From contig NC_052480.1 of the NCBI RefSeq assembly GCF_009730915.1, positions 744,001 through 808,000 of the forward strand: DNA of 64,000 nucleotides, written 5' to 3'. This DNA comes from Dioscorea cayenensis subsp. rotundata. Lineage: Eukaryota; Streptophyta; Magnoliopsida; Dioscoreales; Dioscoreaceae. The notes beneath the pieces were generated by a model that saw nothing but the letters and a program-made list of their open reading frames with translations, ran no database searches and was not told the DNA's origin. The first letter of the stretch is position 1, and every line of letters begins with the position of its first letter. Below are positions 60,850 through 64,000 of the stretch, piece after piece. The translations under genes and the position numbers were made by a program.

Positions 60850-61857
60850 AGAGTCAATACATTAGTCTTAATTAATTTCTTTATAGTGCATATGTCTATA
60901 TGCCTGAACATATGGACCATATTCTCTCATGCCTTAGCTCCCTTCTTTTTTTTGTAATCACTCATGCTTTTGTTTTATAGGAGCTTAACACCTTCACATA
61001 AAATGTAATTTGGTGGTCATAGTTATAAAACTAGGGTGAGAAGAGTATCTCTTCTCCGTAGGTACTTATTGTTAGCCATGAAATGATTCATGACAACAAA
61101 AAAATATCAACTTCTCATTATCCATGTAACATTGGTCTTTATTTAACATTGGTCTTTATTTATGTATATATAGATTTCAATTCTTCTCAGTATTTTTTTC
61201 ATAAAGCAATATAGTATAACATCTTATTAGTATTTATAAACTTATCAGTCATTTTATTCATAGCTAGGTATTTCTAGTGCCAACGATCCAAAGAGAGAGA
61301 AAGGAAGATATCAGTTGAAACTATGACATGATAAATTATGTTCAAATTAAGCTAGCTAGCTAATAAATAAGGTTTTCATACTTACAAGCAGTAACAACAT
61401 AAGCGATGATCATTGTTCAATTTCATTCATTGCAAGAGGGTTAAGAGAGAGACAACATAAATGTTCCAATTACATAAGCTAATTAATGATATAAAATATG
61501 TGTATTATATTCCCATGAAGAATAAAAGCACATAAACAAATGTATTTGAAAACTTGTGCCTACGCCTCTTTCTCCCTATGGTGGTGTTTGGTTCGTGGTA
61601 ATGTGCAAATATTATTGAAAATCTCATAATAATGCTTGCATTACTGATGTTTAATTCTATGTAGCGATGGTAATGTAAGATTCTTAATAGTAAAAATATT
61701 ACAAAGTAAGGCTGATGTCAGCATTCTACCAAAAGCAGTGCTCATCAGATTCTGGGGTTGGTGGTAATCTGCCATGTATTTTTTTTCCAATTATACTCTA
61801 CTTATTTAATTTAATTCTTTATTACATTCCCTAGTTTTTATTTTCCCTTATTATTTT
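60850..61857. other. Intergenic DNA
   Basis: No gene. A short direct repeat ACATTGGTCTTTATTTA occurs twice near 61130-61160. From 61580 (GGTGGTGTTTGGTTCGTGGT) the sequence looks like the start of a larger repetitive element that contains the tandem array. Confidence 0.4.
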
Positions 61858-62560
61858 TGATATTATAATTTATTTATTTATTTATCTAAATACTTTAAAT
61901 TAAGTTTCTTGAATTTTTACACGTAGGGGTATTTTGGTAAATACAAAGATATTATAAAAAATTTTAAATTTTTTTTTGATATTATAATTTAATTAATTAT
62001 TTATTTAAATATTTTAAATTAAGTTTTTCAAATTTTTATACGTAGGGGTATTTTGGTAAATACACATGTATTTTAAAATTGTAAAAAAAATAATTTTTAA
62101 TATTATAATTTAATTATTTATTTATCTAAATACTTTAAATTAAATTTTTCAAAATTTTATACATAGGGGTATTTTGGTAAATACAAAAGTATTTTAAAAA
62201 ATTATGAAAAAAACAATTTTTGATATTGTAATTTAATTATTTATTTACCTAAATACTTTAAGTTTTTTCAAATTTTTATACTAGGAGTATTTTGGTAAAT
62301 ATAAAGGTATTTAAAAAAAAGTAAAAAAATAATTGTTGATATTATAATTTAATTATTTATTTATCTAAATACTTTAAATTATATTTTTCAAAATTTTATA
62401 TGAAGGGTTATTTTGGTAAATACAAAGGTATTTTAAAAATTTATGAAAAAATAATTTTTAATATTATAATTTAATTATTTATTTATCTAAATATTTTAAA
62501 TTATATTTTTAAAAATTTAATATGTAAAGGAGTATTTTTAGTAAATTTGATATATTACTT
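61858..62560. repeat. Minisatellite-like tandem array, about 6 units of about 120 bp
   Basis: Each unit has ATATTATAATTTAATTATTT, ATCTAAATACTTTAAATTA, a TTTTTCAAATTTTTATA block, the landmark GGGGTATTTTGGTAAATAC and a poly-A/T tail. Landmark copies are near 61925, 62043, 62166, 62284, 62405 and 62528, the last diverged. Units differ by 5-15 percent and one is shortened. Flanks at 61580-61850 and 62560-62720 contain related TGGTAAT/ATTCT words (GGTAATCTGCC, CGGTAATCTCATTCTGG), which hints that the array lies inside a transposon. Confidence 0.85.
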
Positions 62561-62720
62561 TGAGGTGATTCTAGCAGTAGCTAAACATGGCGATGAAAGA
62601 TTCTAGGGTAATATAAATTCTCAGACCAAACATGAGTAATCTCGCATTCTTCTGATATTTCGGACGTATAGACGTTTCTCGATCAGCATTCTTACGGTAA
62701 TCTCATTCTGGTAGTAATAT

Positions 62721-64000
62721 ATCATTCTTGTGAATCGAGCGCTTAATGTAATTTAGGTATGTCCGGGATGTCTTTTTCTTGGATTCATCTCTCATAGGCA
62801 TTTGTAATTCTTATATCTTGAGATGTCACATTGCACATACATTCAAACAACTAATAATTGCTTGCAAAATCATCTAACACCAACTTTCGCCCATCTACAG
62901 TGTAATGTTACAAAAATTCAGTAAAACATTATACATAATATAGATAATATTAAAAAAAAACTCTTAGCAATATTATCTATATGCATAATATAGATAATCT
63001 TCTCATTATTTATGAAATGAGAAGATTGAAAATGAAATTAACATAGCATTGGTTTAAATTAGTATAAAAACTCTGAAAAGATAGGAGAAAAATTATACCT
63101 TCACCGATATAATAAGATAATGTATTTTTATGATTTGTACCTCCAATAATGAAAAAAAATAATTAAAAAACTATCAAAAATAAGAAAATATCCTAAATAT
63201 AAAATATGAATTAACAAGGGAAACAAATAGAGGAGACTGATCATTTGTTTTGTTATAATGCAACTGGGAAAAAAAATTTTCATTTAAAATAATAAGATAA
63301 ATATAATAGTTGATATATATAAAGTAAAAAAATTTTAAAAATATGGTTAAACTATATTTATTCATTAAAGTTAAAAAAACATAAAAGTGAAAGATAAACA
63401 GATGAGAAGACTACACATGCAAAATAATGCAACAAATCAAGAGAAAAAAGAAGAACATCACAAAACAAAGAAAAAGAATAAAACAACTAATTTAATAAAG
63501 ATAAATCACCAAGACAATAAAAAAATTTCTAAGAAATTAGAACGCATGCATTAGTTGGTCTAAAATTTTGCTCATTAATTGCCTGCCAATGGTAAAATTA
63601 AATTAATTTATAAATACAAGTCCAATTAACTATATATTATTATATTTTAGGATGTAATTAATGTGGCTTTCTTTCTTCATTCCTTGTATCAATCTAAGAT
63701 AAATGATTTAAATTCAAGAGAAAAAGAAAAGAAAAAAAGAACCAAGATAAATAATAATACGAAAAAAATATATATATATATATATATATACCATCACTAG
63801 CTGGGCAAATTTATTTATTTAAGCTAGAGCAAGCTCATCACTTACTTCCTCCACATCTGAGGATTAAGAAGAAAGTAGCAGCAGCTGTATTCTCTAGTTA
63901 GCTAGCAAGCCAAACAGATACAAGCCCCGCCATGCAAGAACTTAATACAGTACAAATAAAACATGCAGAACTTAAGACAGAACAAAGGAGCACAGATCGA
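62721..64000. other. AT-rich intergenic DNA to window end
   Basis: No supportable ORF. A (TA)n tract lies at 63769-63791, and an inverted pair AGATAATATTAAAAA / TATTATCTATATGC sits near 62941-62985. The final 150 bases are less AT-rich but not recognisable. Confidence 0.45.

Noticed and set aside
61858-62560. CRISPR-like array
   Set aside because: Units are contiguous, about 120 bp, without unique spacers, in a plant nuclear genome; it is a tandem repeat.

Overview
This is a stretch of an AT-rich angiosperm nuclear genome. Genes carry GT-AG introns, and every recognised protein is plant-type. The window holds SSR-rich noncoding DNA, many retroposon and MULE-type remnants, a plastid DNA insertion and a 1,000-base assembly gap (16752-17751). 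The species cannot be fixed from the sequence; a monocot is a low-confidence guess. All exon coordinates were derived by hand from reading frame, GT-AG signals and family knowledge, with no database search.

Layout. 1-8300: one small single-exon membrane-protein gene (1969-2367) among retroposons (15-bp target duplication at 136/271; tRNA-derived SINE with 14-bp duplication at 4913/5050) and a 332-bp foldback element with a 10-bp duplication (5823/6165). 8333-12781: an NHL (NDR1/HIN1-like) gene and a complete 12-exon EXO70A1-type exocyst gene, both on minus. 13250-13931: a decayed plastid ycf2 fragment. 16316-17800: a possible promoter and Ser-rich ORF running into the gap. 18690-20530: an ACGT-motif cluster, then an intronless ATL RING-H2 E3 ligase gene. 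21471-23560: the QCR6 hinge subunit of mitochondrial complex III, with a start codon split by an intron. 24960-28500: a complete actin gene with a leader intron.

30560-39792: a MINDY-3/4 (DUF4205) deubiquitinase-family gene on minus, intact over seven exons but with Ser where the catalytic Cys is expected. A broken paralogue lies downstream (30560-31110), and between them is a degraded pararetrovirus-like or LTR-like insertion (32080-34320). 40534-42116: a MULE-like element with terminal inverted repeats that carries a fragment of a pyruvate decarboxylase gene (Pack-MULE). 43365-44646: a second long-TIR element. 45808-46590: a copia remnant.

48239-49900: a complete soluble inorganic pyrophosphatase gene, followed at 51080-51760 by its truncated, frameshifted duplicate. 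53252-54501: a PORR-domain organelle RNA-binding gene interrupted by two +1 frameshifts, both in 3-base homopolymers. 55150-58440: LINE and copia remnants. 58585-62700: dispersed and tandem repeats and a possible non-coding first exon near 60000. 62700-64000: no gene seen.

The genes are unrelated housekeeping or stress genes rather than a pathway: exocytosis, respiration, cytoskeleton, pyrophosphate hydrolysis, ubiquitin signalling and organelle RNA splicing. The most unusual items are the Cys-to-Ser MINDY protein, the PDC-carrying Pack-MULE, and the repeated duplication of MINDY- and PPA-linked segments.
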